From: an uncultured Lachnospiraceae bacterium
Lineage (GTDB): Bacteria; Bacillota; Clostridia; Lachnospirales; Lachnospiraceae
Direction of reading: 5' to 3'
Assembly (NCBI GenBank): GCA_947169235.1
Contig: CAMVOY010000002.1
Coordinates: 1 to 64,000, forward strand
Length of the DNA stretch: 64,000 nt
Part shown: positions 1-9,669 of the stretch, one piece after another
How positions within the stretch are numbered: the stretch's first letter is position 1
Layout of the letters: each line of letters starts with the position of its first letter
The notes under the pieces: model-generated
What the model saw: only the letters and a program-made list of their open reading frames with translations
What the model was told of the DNA's origin: nothing
The model's database searches: none
Position numbers and translations under genes: made by a program

Positions 1-1
1 G

Positions 2-1498
2 ATCAAGGCTATCTATGGTGCACACGATTTGAACGGTGAGATCATCAAGTTCTTTGATACCATCGTTGCTGAGTGTGGTAAAGAGAAGCACGAGTATATT
101 CATTTTGACTTCCCTGGTGATATGTTCCAGGATATGGTCGATTTCATCACTCCGGAAGCTATGGAAGAGGCAGTCTTCACAGATGTAAAGCAGGATCGTG
201 AGGCAAACATCCGCGTGATCAAGGATCGTCTCGAGGAGCGTTATGCACCTGAGTATGAAGATTGGCTTCCGTATATTGATGAGGCTGTATATCAGTTCCA
301 GAAAAAGACTGTAAGAAAGATGATCCTGAAGGACCAGAAGCGTCCTGACGGTCGTGATATCAAGCAGATCCGTCCGCTGTCAGCAGAGATCGATATTCTT
401 CCGACTGTTCATGGTTCAGGACTTTTCAAGCGTGGACAGACTCAGGTATTGAATATCACAACTCTTGCTCCGCTTTCTGAGAAGCAGAGGATCGACGGAC
501 TTGATCTGACAAAGACTACAAAGAGATACATTCATCATTATAACTTCCCGTCATGGTCGGTTGGAGAGACTCGTCCGAGCCGTGGACCGGGACGTCGTGA
601 GATCGGACATGGTGCGCTTGCTGAGCGTGCACTCCTTCCGGTTATCCCGTCAGAGGCTGAATTCCCGTACACTATCCGTACGGTATCTGAGATACTCGAG
701 TCAAACGGATCCACATCACAGGGTAGTATCTGTGCATCAACACTGTCACTTATGGCAGCCGGTGTACCGATCAAGGCCCCTGTAGCCGGAATCTCAGTAG
801 GACTTGTAACAGGGGAGACTGATGATGATTATCTGATCCTTACTGATATTCAGGGACTTGAGGACTTCTTCGGTGATATGGACTTTAAGGTAGCAGGTAC
901 TCACAAGGGTATCACAGCTATTCAGATGGATATCAAGATTCATGGTCTGACACGTCAGATCGTAGAGCAGGCTATCGAGAGAACCAGAGAGGCGAGACTC
1001 TACATCCTCGATGAAATCATGAAGCCATGTATCGCTGAGCCGAGACCTGAGGTTAACGAGTTCGCTCCGAAGATCGTTCAGATTCAGATCGATCCTCAGA
1101 AGATCGGTGATGTTGTCGGTCAGAGAGGAAAGACTATCAACGCACTTATCGAGCGTACAGGTGTCAAGATCGATATCGATGACGAGGGTAACGTTTCCGT
1201 ATGCGGTACTGATAAGGCGGCTATGGAAGAAGCTGTCCGCCTGATAAAGATCATTGTTACTGACTTTGAGAAGGGACAGATCCTCACGGGAAAGGTTGTT
1301 TCCATCAAAGACTTCGGTGCATTCGTAGAGTTTGCTCCGGGCAAAGAGGGAATGGTTCATATCTCAAACATCGCCAACAGACGTATCAATCATGTTGAGG
1401 ACGAGCTTACACTTGGCGATGAGGTTAAGGTTATTTGCCTTGGCAAGGACAAGATGGGACGCATCTCATTCTCAATCAAGGATGTTCCTGCGGAGTAA
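2..1498 (+). CDS. pnp: Polyribonucleotide nucleotidyltransferase, 3' part (5' end outside window)
   Basis: Phosphorolytic 3'-5' exoribonuclease, acting in mRNA decay as a trimer. The reading frame is open from base 2, so the gene begins upstream; about 498 residues of a family of roughly 700 are visible. The second RNase PH domain is recognisable by FPSWSVGE and the Arg-rich RPSRGPGRREIGHG stretch. A KH domain with the GQRG loop and an S1 domain (start near GQILTGKVVSIKDFGAF) follow at the C-terminus, ending in SFSIKD. The order PH-KH-S1 is diagnostic. A hairpin follows the stop codon, so this is probably the last gene of its transcript. The first in-frame start-like codon in the window (TTG at 29) is internal and not a real start. 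Confidence 0.97.
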   Translation: MKAIYGAHDLNGEIIKFFDTIVAECGKEKHEYIHFDFPGDMFQDMVDFITPEAMEEAVFTDVKQDREANIRVIKDRLEERYAPEYEDWLPYIDEAVYQFQKKTVRKMILKDQKRPDGRDIKQIRPLSAEIDILPTVHGSGLFKRGQTQVLNITTLAPLSEKQRIDGLDLTKTTKRYIHHYNFPSWSVGETRPSRGPGRREIGHGALAERALLPVIPSEAEFPYTIRTVSEILESNGSTSQGSICASTLSLMAAGVPIKAPVAGISVGLVTGETDDDYLILTDIQGLEDFFGDMDFKVAGTHKGITAIQMDIKIHGLTRQIVEQAIERTREARLYILDEIMKPCIAEPRPEVNEFAPKIVQIQIDPQKIGDVVGQRGKTINALIERTGVKIDIDDEGNVSVCGTDKAAMEEAVRLIKIIVTDFEKGQILTGKVVSIKDFGAFVEFAPGKEGMVHISNIANRRINHVEDELTLGDEVKVICLGKDKMGRISFSIKDVPAE

Positions 1499-1534
1499 AT
1501 TGATCTGAAAAAGATTAACTAAAATTACAAATGT

Positions 1535-1573
1535 AATAACCCCTGTATCAGGTTTGACGCAGGGGTTATTTTC
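1535..1573 (+). terminator. Probable terminator hairpin after pnp
   Basis: AATAACCCCTG (1535-1545) pairs perfectly with CAGGGGTTATT (1560-1570), giving an 11-bp stem with a 14-base loop. Only a short TTTTC-type tract follows, so it may be a weak terminator or a 3' stabilising hairpin. It separates pnp from ftsK. Confidence 0.7.
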
Positions 1574-1601
1574 AAGGAGTAAGTGGTAATCCTGCTTCAG
1601 A

Positions 1602-4439
1602 ATGGCGGTAGAAATGGCAGCAAAGAAAAAATCGGTGGAAGAAGAGTTCATCGAAGAGCAGAATAATAAAGCTGATAATCCGATCAGGTCAGAAGTGTTC
1701 TTTCTGATCCTTATTGTGGTTGCTTTGCTTGTGGCTGTAAGTCTCATAGGCTGGGGTGGCGCATTAGGTGGCGCTGTGGCTTATGTGCTTTTCGGCCTTT
1801 TTGGTGCTGCTGCTTTTTCACTGCCAATCGTGATGGTGTTTGTCGGCGGATTTGTCATATTGAACTCTAAAAATGATATCATCAAACATAAGGTTTGGTA
1901 CAGTTTAGGGTTCTTCGTTTCTGTATGTGGGTTTGTGCAATGGTTCTTTAATGGAGATGTAAAGAGTGTTTTTGATACATTTTCTCATAGTGCAGAATAT
2001 CATACCAGAGGAGGATTTTTCGGAGGCCTTTTGTCCTACGAGCTTTCTAAGCTTCTCGGACGTGCCGGTGATATCATACTGATAATTGGGCTTTTGCTTT
2101 TGTTCTTTATCCTGTTTTCAAGAAGGCTACTGTTCTCATCGGTCAGAAAAAAGGTCAGGGACAAAACTGAGCAGATGATAGGCAGGACTGCTCTTTCAGA
2201 AGAAGAGCTGTCTGCCAGACAGATGCAGATCCATACATTTGACTCGACAATGAGAGATGAGGTCGAGGCGCATGTGTCTGAAAAGAAGCCGTTAGGCGGA
2301 GTATCAAATAGTTTTGCGCCGAAGCTTGATGCGGATGGTGCTGATGCTAAGGCTGAAAAGAAGAAGATACTAAGACGTAAAAAAGACATGAGGGATACTG
2401 CCGTGCTTGAGTCGGTGAAACCGGAGCTGCCGGAAACTGATCAGGAGCGCGTCCTTCAGGATATTCATATTCGTGGCATCGAAAGAAATGCAGCGGCTGA
2501 TGATTCCGGCATCGCTGATAAGGTGATGGCCGAGAAGTTTGGTACATCCGTTGCTGATAGTAATGTCGGCGCCGAGCGCAGTCGGATCGCTAAAGAGTCC
2601 GGCGTAGAGCGCTATGATGGATTTTCTTCAAACGAACTGTCAAGTTCGTTACGCTCTGCGCAAGAAAGCAGCTCCAAAACCGCATCTGATTTCAATCATC
2701 CTAAAGAACAGGATGATGAAATCAGACGGCAGGATGCCTATGCGATTGAACAAACGCAAGCGTTTGTTCCGGAAGAAAACCCTATTGGCGATGCTAAAAG
2801 ATCATTCGCAGCAGGAGAACTGAGTAAAGATAAATCAACTTCTGATTCGCAGCGCGAGCGGCAGGAATATCATTCCGAGGAGGCCTCCAGTGGCCGAGCG
2901 AGGAATGATACTTCCGACCGCGCTCAAGCGGAAACAGAAGTTGAAACAGTGATTCCATATCAGTTCCCGTCACTTGATTTACTTAGCAAGCCGAAGGGCG
3001 GATCGGGACGAATCAGTGAGAAAGAGTTAAAGGAGACGGCGCTGAAACTGCAGGAGACGCTGGGGAGTTTTGGCGTGGGTGTAAGTCTCGGAGATATAAG
3101 TGTAGGTCCGAGTGTTACAAGATATGAGCTGATCCCTGATCAGGGTGTCAAGGTCAGCCGTATCACAGCGCTTGCTGATGATATCAAGCTGAGTCTGGCT
3201 GCGTCAGATATACGTATCGAGGCGCCGATACCGGGTAAGTCAGCTGTTGGAATCGAGGTTCCGAATGCAAATCGCGTAACGATCACGCTCAGGGAGCTTT
3301 TGGAGAGCGATGAGTTCCAGAACAGCAAGTCCAAGCTTTCTTTTGCCGTAGGTAAGGACATCAGCGGAAAGACCATTGTAACTGATATTGCGAAGATGCC
3401 TCACGTACTCGTAGCCGGTTCGACGGGATCCGGTAAGTCGGTTCTCATAAATACACTTATCATGAGTATCATTTTTAAGGCTGATCCGAATGATGTAAAG
3501 ATGATCATGGTTGATCCGAAGATGGTCGAGTTTATGGCTTTTGCGGAGATACCTCATCTTATGATACCGGTCGTTGATGATCCGAAGAAAGCTTCAGCAG
3601 CGCTCGCGTGGGCTGTGGCCGAGATGGAAAAGAGATATAAGATGTTTGCTGAGCTTGGTATCAGAGATATAGCCACCTACAACAAAAAGATTGAAAAACT
3701 TGGCAAAAAGGCGGAGCCTCAGTACAAAAAGATGCCGCAGATCGTTATCATAGTAGACGAGTTTGCGGATCTTATGATGGTTGCGTCGCATGATGTCGAG
3801 GACAGTGTAATGCGCCTGGCTCAGAAAGCCAGAGCTGCCGGTATCCACCTTGTTTTGGCGACACAGAGACCGTCTGTCAATGTCATCACCGGTGTAATCA
3901 AGGCAAATATCCCTTCGAGGATAGCGCTTTCGGTTTCATCACAGGTTGATTCGCGTACGATAATAGATCAGGTCGGAGCTGAGAAGCTTTTAGGAAACGG
4001 AGATATGCTTTTCGCACCGCAGTCACTGCCGAAGCCCATACGTGTTCAGGGCGCTTTTGTTTCGGATGATGACAGAGACAAAGTCGTGACATTTTTGAAA
4101 GAAAACGGTGGCGCCGCCTACGACAAAGAGGTCACCGAATCTATTGAGAGTGTGCAGGCCGAGGGAGAATCCGGTTCTTCTGATCTTCCGGCACCTGCCA
4201 TAGGCAATGATAGAGATGAGTATTTCGCTGAGGCCGGATACTTTATCATAGAGAAGCAGAAGGCTTCAATAGGAGCCTTGCAGAGGGCATTTCGTATCGG
4301 ATTTAACAGGGCTGCCAGGATCATGGATCAGCTTTCCGATGCCGGAGTCGTCGGCCCTGAGGAGGGCACTAAGGCTCGTGAGATTATTATGACCAGAGAA
4401 ATGTTTGATGAATATCTGGCCAATGAAGCAGATGAATAA
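1602..4439 (+). CDS. ftsK: DNA translocase FtsK/SpoIIIE
   Basis: Membrane-anchored hexameric DNA pump that clears chromosome ends through the division or sporulation septum. The 945 residues show a cluster of hydrophobic N-terminal segments (about residues 28-170), then a long, charged, low-complexity linker (about 180-460), then the motor. Walker A is GSTGSGKSVLINT near residue 605, Walker B is IIVDEFADLM near 715, and a winged-helix gamma domain, which reads KOPS/SRS-type sites in this family, occupies the last 65 residues or so. The start is not secure: the best Shine-Dalgarno (AAGGAG, 1574-1579) is 22 bases from ATG 1602 and still further from ATG 1614. Paralogs SpoIIIE and FtsK cannot be told apart by sequence here. 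Confidence 0.93.
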   Translation: MAVEMAAKKKSVEEEFIEEQNNKADNPIRSEVFFLILIVVALLVAVSLIGWGGALGGAVAYVLFGLFGAAAFSLPIVMVFVGGFVILNSKNDIIKHKVWYSLGFFVSVCGFVQWFFNGDVKSVFDTFSHSAEYHTRGGFFGGLLSYELSKLLGRAGDIILIIGLLLLFFILFSRRLLFSSVRKKVRDKTEQMIGRTALSEEELSARQMQIHTFDSTMRDEVEAHVSEKKPLGGVSNSFAPKLDADGADAKAEKKKILRRKKDMRDTAVLESVKPELPETDQERVLQDIHIRGIERNAAADDSGIADKVMAEKFGTSVADSNVGAERSRIAKESGVERYDGFSSNELSSSLRSAQESSSKTASDFNHPKEQDDEIRRQDAYAIEQTQAFVPEENPIGDAKRSFAAGELSKDKSTSDSQRERQEYHSEEASSGRARNDTSDRAQAETEVETVIPYQFPSLDLLSKPKGGSGRISEKELKETALKLQETLGSFGVGVSLGDISVGPSVTRYELIPDQGVKVSRITALADDIKLSLAASDIRIEAPIPGKSAVGIEVPNANRVTITLRELLESDEFQNSKSKLSFAVGKDISGKTIVTDIAKMPHVLVAGSTGSGKSVLINTLIMSIIFKADPNDVKMIMVDPKMVEFMAFAEIPHLMIPVVDDPKKASAALAWAVAEMEKRYKMFAELGIRDIATYNKKIEKLGKKAEPQYKKMPQIVIIVDEFADLMMVASHDVEDSVMRLAQKARAAGIHLVLATQRPSVNVITGVIKANIPSRIALSVSSQVDSRTIIDQVGAEKLLGNGDMLFAPQSLPKPIRVQGAFVSDDDRDKVVTFLKENGGAAYDKEVTESIESVQAEGESGSSDLPAPAIGNDRDEYFAEAGYFIIEKQKASIGALQRAFRIGFNRAARIMDQLSDAGVVGPEEGTKAREIIMTREMFDEYLANEADE

Positions 4440-4477
4440 TGAAGCGTTGATGTAGATTTGTTTTTGGAGGAAATCTG

Positions 4478-5398
4478 GTGCGCGGGGTACTGATAACAAA
4501 CGGGTTTCTATGGAGCACCAAGTTCGATGAGCTTGCCGATATGCTCGTGCGTTCGGCCAAGGAACGCGGTGTTGAACTCAAAAAAATGGAAAATACGGGT
4601 TGCCTTGTGGATACCGGGCTTACTATTTTTCCGGGATTCAGAGGTCAGCCTGATTTTGTTATCCTTTGGGACAAAGATGTCATGCTCGCAGAATTTCTCG
4701 AGCATATGGGAATCCCGGTGTTTAATTCGTCAACAGCTATAGCTACGTGTGACGACAAAAGAAAAACGCACATGGCACTTTTGGCTAACGGACTTCCGAC
4801 GCCGAGGACGATCTTTGCACCGATGACTTACGATAACATCGGATTTACGGACCATGTTTTTCTGAATCGTGTCTCCGACAGGCTTGGATTCCCGTTTGTA
4901 GTTAAGGAAGCGTTCGGTTCTTTTGGTGAACAGGTCCATCTTGTCAAGAATAAACAGGAGCTCTATGAACTCTTCGGATTGAATACAAAAGGAAAAAAAG
5001 TCACTGAAAGCAAGCTTAGCTGCAATCAGATACTTTTTCAGGAGTTCATCGAGTCTTCGAAGGGCAGAGATGTGAGACTTCAGGTGGTAGGATCTGATGT
5101 GATAGCGGCAATGTATCGATCATCAGAAACGGACTTCAGGTCGAATGCTTCGATCGGAGGAGAATGCAGGGCTTATGAGCCCGATGATGATGAGGTTTGG
5201 CTCGCAAAGCAGGCTGTACATGCTGTCGGTGCTGATTTCGCAGGTGTTGATCTGCTTTTCGGTGATGAGGGCATGCTCGTGTGCGAGATCAACTCAAACG
5301 CACATTTTAAAAATCTCCTGCAGGCCACGGGGATAAACACGGCGGATGAGATCATCAATCATATTATCAGGTCCTGCTACAGAAAATCCCTTTATTAA
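4478..5398 (+). CDS. RimK-like ATP-grasp ligase
   Basis: ATP-dependent carboxylate-amine ligase of the RimK/LysX/glutathione-synthetase ATP-grasp group; the substrate is unknown. The 306 residues hold a pre-ATP-grasp domain (VLITNGFLWSTKFDEL), the nucleotide-binding region with FPFVVKEAFGSFGEQVHLV, and the C-terminal metal-binding CEINSNAHF. Some relatives add glutamates to proteins or cofactors and others act in lysine or arginine biosynthesis; nothing nearby fixes the role. The start is GTG 4478, with GGAGG seven bases before it. It sits 38 bases after ftsK and may be co-transcribed with it. Confidence 0.75.
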   Translation: MRGVLITNGFLWSTKFDELADMLVRSAKERGVELKKMENTGCLVDTGLTIFPGFRGQPDFVILWDKDVMLAEFLEHMGIPVFNSSTAIATCDDKRKTHMALLANGLPTPRTIFAPMTYDNIGFTDHVFLNRVSDRLGFPFVVKEAFGSFGEQVHLVKNKQELYELFGLNTKGKKVTESKLSCNQILFQEFIESSKGRDVRLQVVGSDVIAAMYRSSETDFRSNASIGGECRAYEPDDDEVWLAKQAVHAVGADFAGVDLLFGDEGMLVCEINSNAHFKNLLQATGINTADEIINHIIRSCYRKSLY

Positions 5399-5406
5399 AG
5401 GCTTTT
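5389..5406 (+). terminator. Weak terminator overlapping the ligase stop codon
   Basis: CCTTT (5389-5393) pairs with AAAGG (5397-5401) across a 3-base loop and is followed by CTTTTTCC. The stem is only 5 bp and overlaps the TAA stop, so termination here would be partial. Confidence 0.35.
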
Positions 5407-5460
5407 TCCGGATTTATCCATTGACGAAGTGCTTTTCATTTTAAAAAAATAAAAAATATG

Positions 5461-5510
5461 ATGGAGTTTTCCTGTGAAGTGTGTTACACTAAACGGGTAG
5501 GCTCCATTTT
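5461..5510 (+). promoter_or_regulatory. Three-tier hairpin with T-tract upstream of fhs
   Basis: Three nested helices are visible: ATGGAG (5461-5466) with CTCCAT (5502-5507), CCTGT (5471-5475) with ACGGG (5493-5497, one G-T pair), and AGTGT (5478-5482) with ACACT (5486-5490). A TTTTATT tract follows and the fhs Shine-Dalgarno begins 11 bases on. This could be an attenuator or simply a terminator of the upstream transcript. It lacks the conserved cores of THF and ZTP riboswitches. No confident promoter was found between it and the ligase gene. Confidence 0.5.
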
Positions 5511-5533
5511 TATTCATAAGGAGGAGATTTGCC

Positions 5534-7219
5534 ATGAAGATGAAAAAGGTTAAGTCGGACATTGATATCGCCAAAAGCGCCAAGCTTAAGCCGATTTTTG
5601 AGATCGCCGAAGGACTCGGGATCTCAGATACGGAGATAGATCCGTACGGCAGATACAAAGCAAAGCTTACGGATGAGCTGATGGACAGGGTTGAGAGTAA
5701 CCCTGACGGAAAGTTGATCCTGGTGACTGCGATCAACCCGACTCCTGCTGGAGAGGGAAAGACTACGGTTACAGTTGGACTTGGCGAGGCTATGCAGGTG
5801 ATAGGTAAAAAGGCCATCATTGCGCTCAGAGAGCCTTCTTTGGGACCATGCTTCGGTTTGAAGGGTGGTGCAGCAGGTGGCGGATATGCTCAGGTTGTTC
5901 CCATGGAGGAGCTGAATCTGCACTTTACGGGTGATTTTCATGCTATAACTTCAGCGAATAACCTTCTCGCGGCTATGCTTGACAATCATATCCAGCAGGG
6001 GAATGACCTTCGTATCGATCCGAAGCAGATCGTATGGAAGCGTTGTCTGGATATCAATGACCGAGTTTTGAGAAATATAACAGTTGGACAGGGACGTAAG
6101 GTAGACGGTGTCACCAGAGAGGATCATTTCATCATCACAGTGGCTTCGGAGATCATGGCAATCCTTTGCCTGTGTTCAGGCATGAAGGATCTGAAGGAGA
6201 GGCTCTCAAAGGTAATCGTTGCATATACATATGAAGGTAAGCCTGTCACGGCCAAAGATCTTAAGGCTGTCGGGGCTATGGCTGCGCTTCTTAAGGATGC
6301 CATCCGACCGAACCTTGTCCAGACACTTGAGAATACACCGGCGCTCGTTCATGGTGGACCTTTTGCAAATATTGCGCATGGATGTAACTCTATCCGTGCA
6401 ACAAAGACAGCATTAAAGCTCGCTGATTATGCGATCACGGAGGCAGGCTTCGGCGCTGATCTGGGTGCTGAGAAGTTCATGGATATAAAGTGCCGTTTTG
6501 CAGGACTTCATCCGGATGCTGTAGTTTTGGTATGTACCGTCAGAGCTCTTAAGTATAACGGAGGAGTTCCGAAGGACAAACTGAAGGAGGAAAATCTCGA
6601 GGCGTTAAAGACGGGAATTGCAAACCTGGAGAAGCATATCGAGAATATTGCAAAGTTTGATGTGCCTTGTATCGTGGCTCTTAACCATATCCTTACCGAC
6701 ACAGAGGCTGAGATACAGTTTGTTAAGGAGTTCTGTGAGTCGAAGGGTGCTGAGTTTGCTCTTGCTGACGTATGGGCAGACGGTGGTGACGGCGGAGTTG
6801 AGCTTGCAAATAAGGTCGTTGAGACAATAGAGAAAAAGCCGAGCAAGTATCATCCTCTTTATCCGGATTCCATTTCGCTCAAGGAAAAGATCGAGACTAT
6901 CGCTACAGAGATTTACGGAGCAGGTCGCGTAGAGTTTTCCAATGAGGCGCTGGCACAGCTTGCGAAGCTTACAGAGCTTGGATTCGGTCACTTCCCGGTA
7001 TGTATGGCGAAGAATCAGTATTCGTTGTCTGATGACAAGTCAGTACTGGGACGCCCAATAGATCATGTGATACACATCAGGGAGGTTTATGTAAGCGCAG
7101 GCGCGGGATTCGTTGTTGCGCTTACGGGTACGATTGTGACTATGCCGGGACTTCCGAAGAAGCCGGCGGCTGAGCATGTGGATGTGGACGCACAGGGCAA
7201 GATAAAAGGGCTCTTCTAA
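5534..7219 (+). CDS. fhs: Formate--tetrahydrofolate ligase
   Basis: Makes 10-formyl-THF from formate, THF and ATP: a one-carbon and, in acetogens, Wood-Ljungdahl step. The 561 residues match the family length. The P-loop TPAGEGKTT lies near residue 75, followed by the family sequences [19 protein letters not shown] and [10 protein letters not shown] strong Shine-Dalgarno (AAGGAGGAG) precedes ATG 5534; a second ATG two codons later is also possible. The other 10-formyl-THF route enzyme, folD, lies 5.5 kb downstream. The last codons (GLF-stop) are part of a 34-bp unit repeated three times, so the 3' end has been duplicated. The stop codon used is the first TAA. Confidence 0.98.
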   Translation: MKMKKVKSDIDIAKSAKLKPIFEIAEGLGISDTEIDPYGRYKAKLTDELMDRVESNPDGKLILVTAINPTPAGEGKTTVTVGLGEAMQVIGKKAIIALREPSLGPCFGLKGGAAGGGYAQVVPMEELNLHFTGDFHAITSANNLLAAMLDNHIQQGNDLRIDPKQIVWKRCLDINDRVLRNITVGQGRKVDGVTREDHFIITVASEIMAILCLCSGMKDLKERLSKVIVAYTYEGKPVTAKDLKAVGAMAALLKDAIRPNLVQTLENTPALVHGGPFANIAHGCNSIRATKTALKLADYAITEAGFGADLGAEKFMDIKCRFAGLHPDAVVLVCTVRALKYNGGVPKDKLKEENLEALKTGIANLEKHIENIAKFDVPCIVALNHILTDTEAEIQFVKEFCESKGAEFALADVWADGGDGGVELANKVVETIEKKPSKYHPLYPDSISLKEKIETIATEIYGAGRVEFSNEALAQLAKLTELGFGHFPVCMAKNQYSLSDDKSVLGRPIDHVIHIREVYVSAGAGFVVALTGTIVTMPGLPKKPAAEHVDVDAQGKIKGLF

Positions 7220-7310
7220 ACACTTCGTGTTTATCAGATCCCGGCTCTTCTAAACACTACGTGTTTATCAGATCCCGGCTCTTCTAAACACTACGTGTTT
7301 TTCAGATCCC
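7209..7310 (+). repeat. Three tandem 34-bp repeats duplicating the fhs 3' end
   Basis: Units at 7209-7242, 7243-7276 and 7277-7310 are 34 bases each and differ by one or two bases. Each starts with the last codons and stop of fhs (GGCTCTTCTAA), then carries a small palindrome (AAACACTACGTGTTT, or TTCG-looped in the first copy), then CAGATCCC. A degenerate fourth copy (about 7333-7362) follows a separate TTCG-looped hairpin, GCTTTCC/GGAAAGC. There are no unique spacers, so this is not CRISPR. It fills the gap between two convergent genes and may act as a 3'-end stabiliser or inefficient terminator array. Confidence 0.9.
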
Positions 7311-7346
7311 GAGCTTTCCTTCGGAAAGCACAGGGCTCTTCTAAGC

Positions 7347-8093
7347 CTATCCGTGTTTTGCCAGGGTTTTGGGTGAGTTTTCGAAGAATACCGCGCACCA
7401 GGTCGATTTCGTTAACGCGATCGCCCCGCAGCGGTATTCTTTTCTTAACATGTTTTTTCTGTGTCTGTCTGACTGTCGCCATAGCTTTACGGCCATTGCG
7501 GGCGGATGTGTAATGGTTGACCAGATCAGGTTTTCACCGACCTTAATATGGGCGGTATAGTACATGTTTCCGAAGAACAGTCTGGCATCGTTTTGGAGAT
7601 TCTGATGTCTGTCGAAACCGCTGTTTTTGAGTCTGAATTGAGCGAACTTATATGCAACATCAGACCATGCGATGGCTTTTCTTTTGTGTTTTTTTCTGTA
7701 TTTATTCTGCTTATTGAATGCGAGTTTGGCGTATTTCTTTTTATATGTCACCAGTACTCTGATCGTGAGATGACGCCATTTTTTGCTGCCTTTCAGCTTG
7801 TATTTAATACGAAATATGGTCTTGCCGCGTGACTTTGACTTAAGTTCGTAGCTGCCCCAGTATTTATCGATCTTTATAGAGACGCTTTTGCCGGCTCTCT
7901 TTACCTTGCATTTTTTGAGACGATCGGGTTTTGTGAAGGCTGATCCCCTGCTTGTGTTATTTATCATCATATATGATATGGATTTGGCATGAGATACCTT
8001 GCCTCCGACAATCATAAGACATGATATGGAGAAAACAAGCAGCACAAAGGCTGAGCAGATATGTAATATTGGGGATTTGCGCGTGCTTTTCAT
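7347..8093 (-). CDS. Secreted CAP (SCP-like) domain protein
   Basis: Exported protein of 248 residues with a CAP/SCP-like domain in its C-terminal half; bacterial relatives (YkwD type) are cell-surface or spore-associated proteins of unclear chemistry. I chose ATG 8093 because GGAGAT lies just before it and it opens a clear signal peptide (MKSTRKSP, then a hydrophobic core ending near SHA, about residue 37); longer in-frame starts would bury the signal peptide. The middle is very Lys-rich. CAP-like signatures are RHQNLQNDA, GENLIWS, HRKNML and CGAIALTKSTWCAVFFEN near the C-terminus. It is convergent with fhs and divergent from pyrB. Confidence 0.8.
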   Translation of the reverse strand: MKSTRKSPILHICSAFVLLVFSISCLMIVGGKVSHAKSISYMMINNTSRGSAFTKPDRLKKCKVKRAGKSVSIKIDKYWGSYELKSKSRGKTIFRIKYKLKGSKKWRHLTIRVLVTYKKKYAKLAFNKQNKYRKKHKRKAIAWSDVAYKFAQFRLKNSGFDRHQNLQNDARLFFGNMYYTAHIKVGENLIWSTITHPPAMAVKLWRQSDRHRKNMLRKEYRCGAIALTKSTWCAVFFENSPKTLAKHG

Positions 8094-8187
8094 TTTTATA
8101 TCTCCGGACAAAATGAGTCGAAGCTCGAAATTTGGTTTGATATTTTGATTATAGATAATCAGATTTGGAATGTCAATGAATAAATTC

Positions 8188-8216
8188 TTGAAAAATCCCA
8201 CAAAATGTTGTATGAT
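8188..8216 (+). promoter_or_regulatory. Sigma-A type promoter for pyrBI
   Basis: TTGAAA (8188-8193) and TATGAT (8211-8216) are separated by exactly 17 bases. The predicted transcript starts about 25 bases before the pyrB Shine-Dalgarno, too short for a PyrR-type attenuator, and none is visible. Confidence 0.75.
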
Positions 8217-8249
8217 AGTATAAATGTGTGTAAGAGAGAGGAGGAAGCC

Positions 8250-9176
8250 ATGCGACACCTGATGAATGTACTTGATCTGTCAGTTCAGGAGCTTGATGAT
8301 CTGCTTGACCTGGCAGGAAGAATCTACGATAATCCTGATGAGTACAAGGATGTGTGTTATCGAAAAAAATTGGCGACCTGTTTTTATGAACCAAGCACGA
8401 GAACGAGACTCAGCTTCGAATCAGCGATGCTGAACCTCGGCGGTCAGGTGCTTGGTTTTTCTTCGGCTGATTCATCCTCAGCTGCAAAGGGCGAGAGTGT
8501 TTCGGATACGATCAGGGTTATATCATCATATGCGGATATCTGCGCGATGAGACATCCCAAGGAGGGAGCGCCTTTTGTTGCATCGCTGCACTCGTCCATA
8601 CCCGTGATCAATGCGGGTGACGGCGGACACAATCATCCGACGCAGACGCTTACGGATCTTATGACTATCAAAAAGCTCAAGGGTAACTTCAGCGGTCTGA
8701 CAGTAGGTTTGTGTGGTGATTTGAAGTTTGGTCGTACGGTGCATTCTTTGGTCGAGGCGATGGTCAGATATCCGGATGTTCATTTCGTTATGATCTCACC
8801 TGACGAGCTGAAGATACCGGATTATCTCAGGAGGGATATACTCGATAGAAACCTGATTGACTACAGAGAGGTTCGTGTTTTAGAGGATGTAATGCCTGAA
8901 CTCGACATACTTTATATGACCAGAGTCCAGAGGGAACGCTTCTTCAACGAAGAAGACTATATAAGATTGAAGGATTCCTTTATCCTTGATCGCAAAAAAA
9001 TGGATCTTGCGCGTGATGATATGCTTGTATTGCATCCGCTGCCAAGAGTCAATGAGATCTCAACTGAGATTGACGATGATCCGAGAGCAGTGTACTTCAA
9101 GCAGGCGAAATTCGGTGTGTATGTAAGGATGGCGCTTATCATGACACTGTTAAAAGATGCCGGAACCATCAGTTGA
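8250..9176 (+). CDS. pyrB: Aspartate carbamoyltransferase, catalytic subunit
   Basis: First committed step of pyrimidine synthesis: carbamoyl phosphate plus aspartate gives carbamoyl aspartate. The 308 residues show the carbamoyl-phosphate motif STRTR in [13 protein letters not shown], the SSAAKGES loop that contributes the active-site Lys from a neighbouring subunit, and HPLPR. ATG 8250 (MRHLMNVLD) has a strong AGAGGAGG site; in-frame starts further upstream overlap the promoter. pyrI follows directly, so the enzyme is likely the catalytic-regulatory dodecamer found in enterics and some Clostridia, not the unregulated trimer of Bacillus. Confidence 0.97.
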   Translation: MRHLMNVLDLSVQELDDLLDLAGRIYDNPDEYKDVCYRKKLATCFYEPSTRTRLSFESAMLNLGGQVLGFSSADSSSAAKGESVSDTIRVISSYADICAMRHPKEGAPFVASLHSSIPVINAGDGGHNHPTQTLTDLMTIKKLKGNFSGLTVGLCGDLKFGRTVHSLVEAMVRYPDVHFVMISPDELKIPDYLRRDILDRNLIDYREVRVLEDVMPELDILYMTRVQRERFFNEEDYIRLKDSFILDRKKMDLARDDMLVLHPLPRVNEISTEIDDDPRAVYFKQAKFGVYVRMALIMTLLKDAGTIS

Positions 9177-9202
9177 TGATTTGAGAGCAGGAGGTACGCA
9201 TT

Positions 9203-9646
9203 ATGGATAATAGAGAATTGAGAATAGGCGGTCTGCAGGAGGGAGTGGTTATCGACCATATCAAGGCAGGCGGTGCTATGGAGATTTATAACTATCTTCA
9301 TCTGGAACAGGTCGATGCATCTGTTGCTATCATCAAGAATGCGCGTTCATCAAAGATGGGGAAAAAGGATATCATAAAGATCGAGGGACCGATATCTATA
9401 GATCTCGAAATGCTGGGAGTCCTTGATGAGAATATCACGATCGATGTGATAAAGGACAACAGGATCGTCGAGAAGAGAGTTCTCGCGTTACCCGAGGTAG
9501 TGACCAATATCATCAAATGCAAGAATCCCCGTTGTATCACGTCTGTTGAGCAGGAGCTTCCGCACAGATTCAAGCTCACTGACAGAGATCACAGAGTATA
9601 CAGATGTATGTATTGCGAGCAACGTTGGGATCGTAAACTGAGATAA
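9203..9646 (+). CDS. pyrI: Aspartate carbamoyltransferase, regulatory subunit
   Basis: Allosteric subunit that binds CTP/ATP and joins catalytic trimers. The 147 residues have the N-terminal nucleotide domain ([11 protein letters not shown] and later KIEGP) and a C-terminal zinc domain with four cysteines in two pairs, CKNPRC and CMYC. It is 26 bases downstream of pyrB with its own Shine-Dalgarno and is surely in the same transcript. Confidence 0.97.
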   Translation: MDNRELRIGGLQEGVVIDHIKAGGAMEIYNYLHLEQVDASVAIIKNARSSKMGKKDIIKIEGPISIDLEMLGVLDENITIDVIKDNRIVEKRVLALPEVVTNIIKCKNPRCITSVEQELPHRFKLTDRDHRVYRCMYCEQRWDRKLR

Positions 9647-9669
9647 AACCCGAAAGGAGATTTTTAATA

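Noticed and set aside
794..1360. Long open frame opposite pnp (188 codons)
   Set aside because: It lies wholly antisense to a clearly conserved gene, has no Shine-Dalgarno and resembles no protein family.
5461..5510. THF or ZTP riboswitch before fhs
   Set aside because: Neither the ZTP core (GGGUCGUGA and CCUGGGCA-type segments) nor the THF core is present; only a nested hairpin is visible.
7209..7310. Possible CRISPR array
   Set aside because: The 34-bp units abut directly with no unique spacers, and each begins with the end of fhs.
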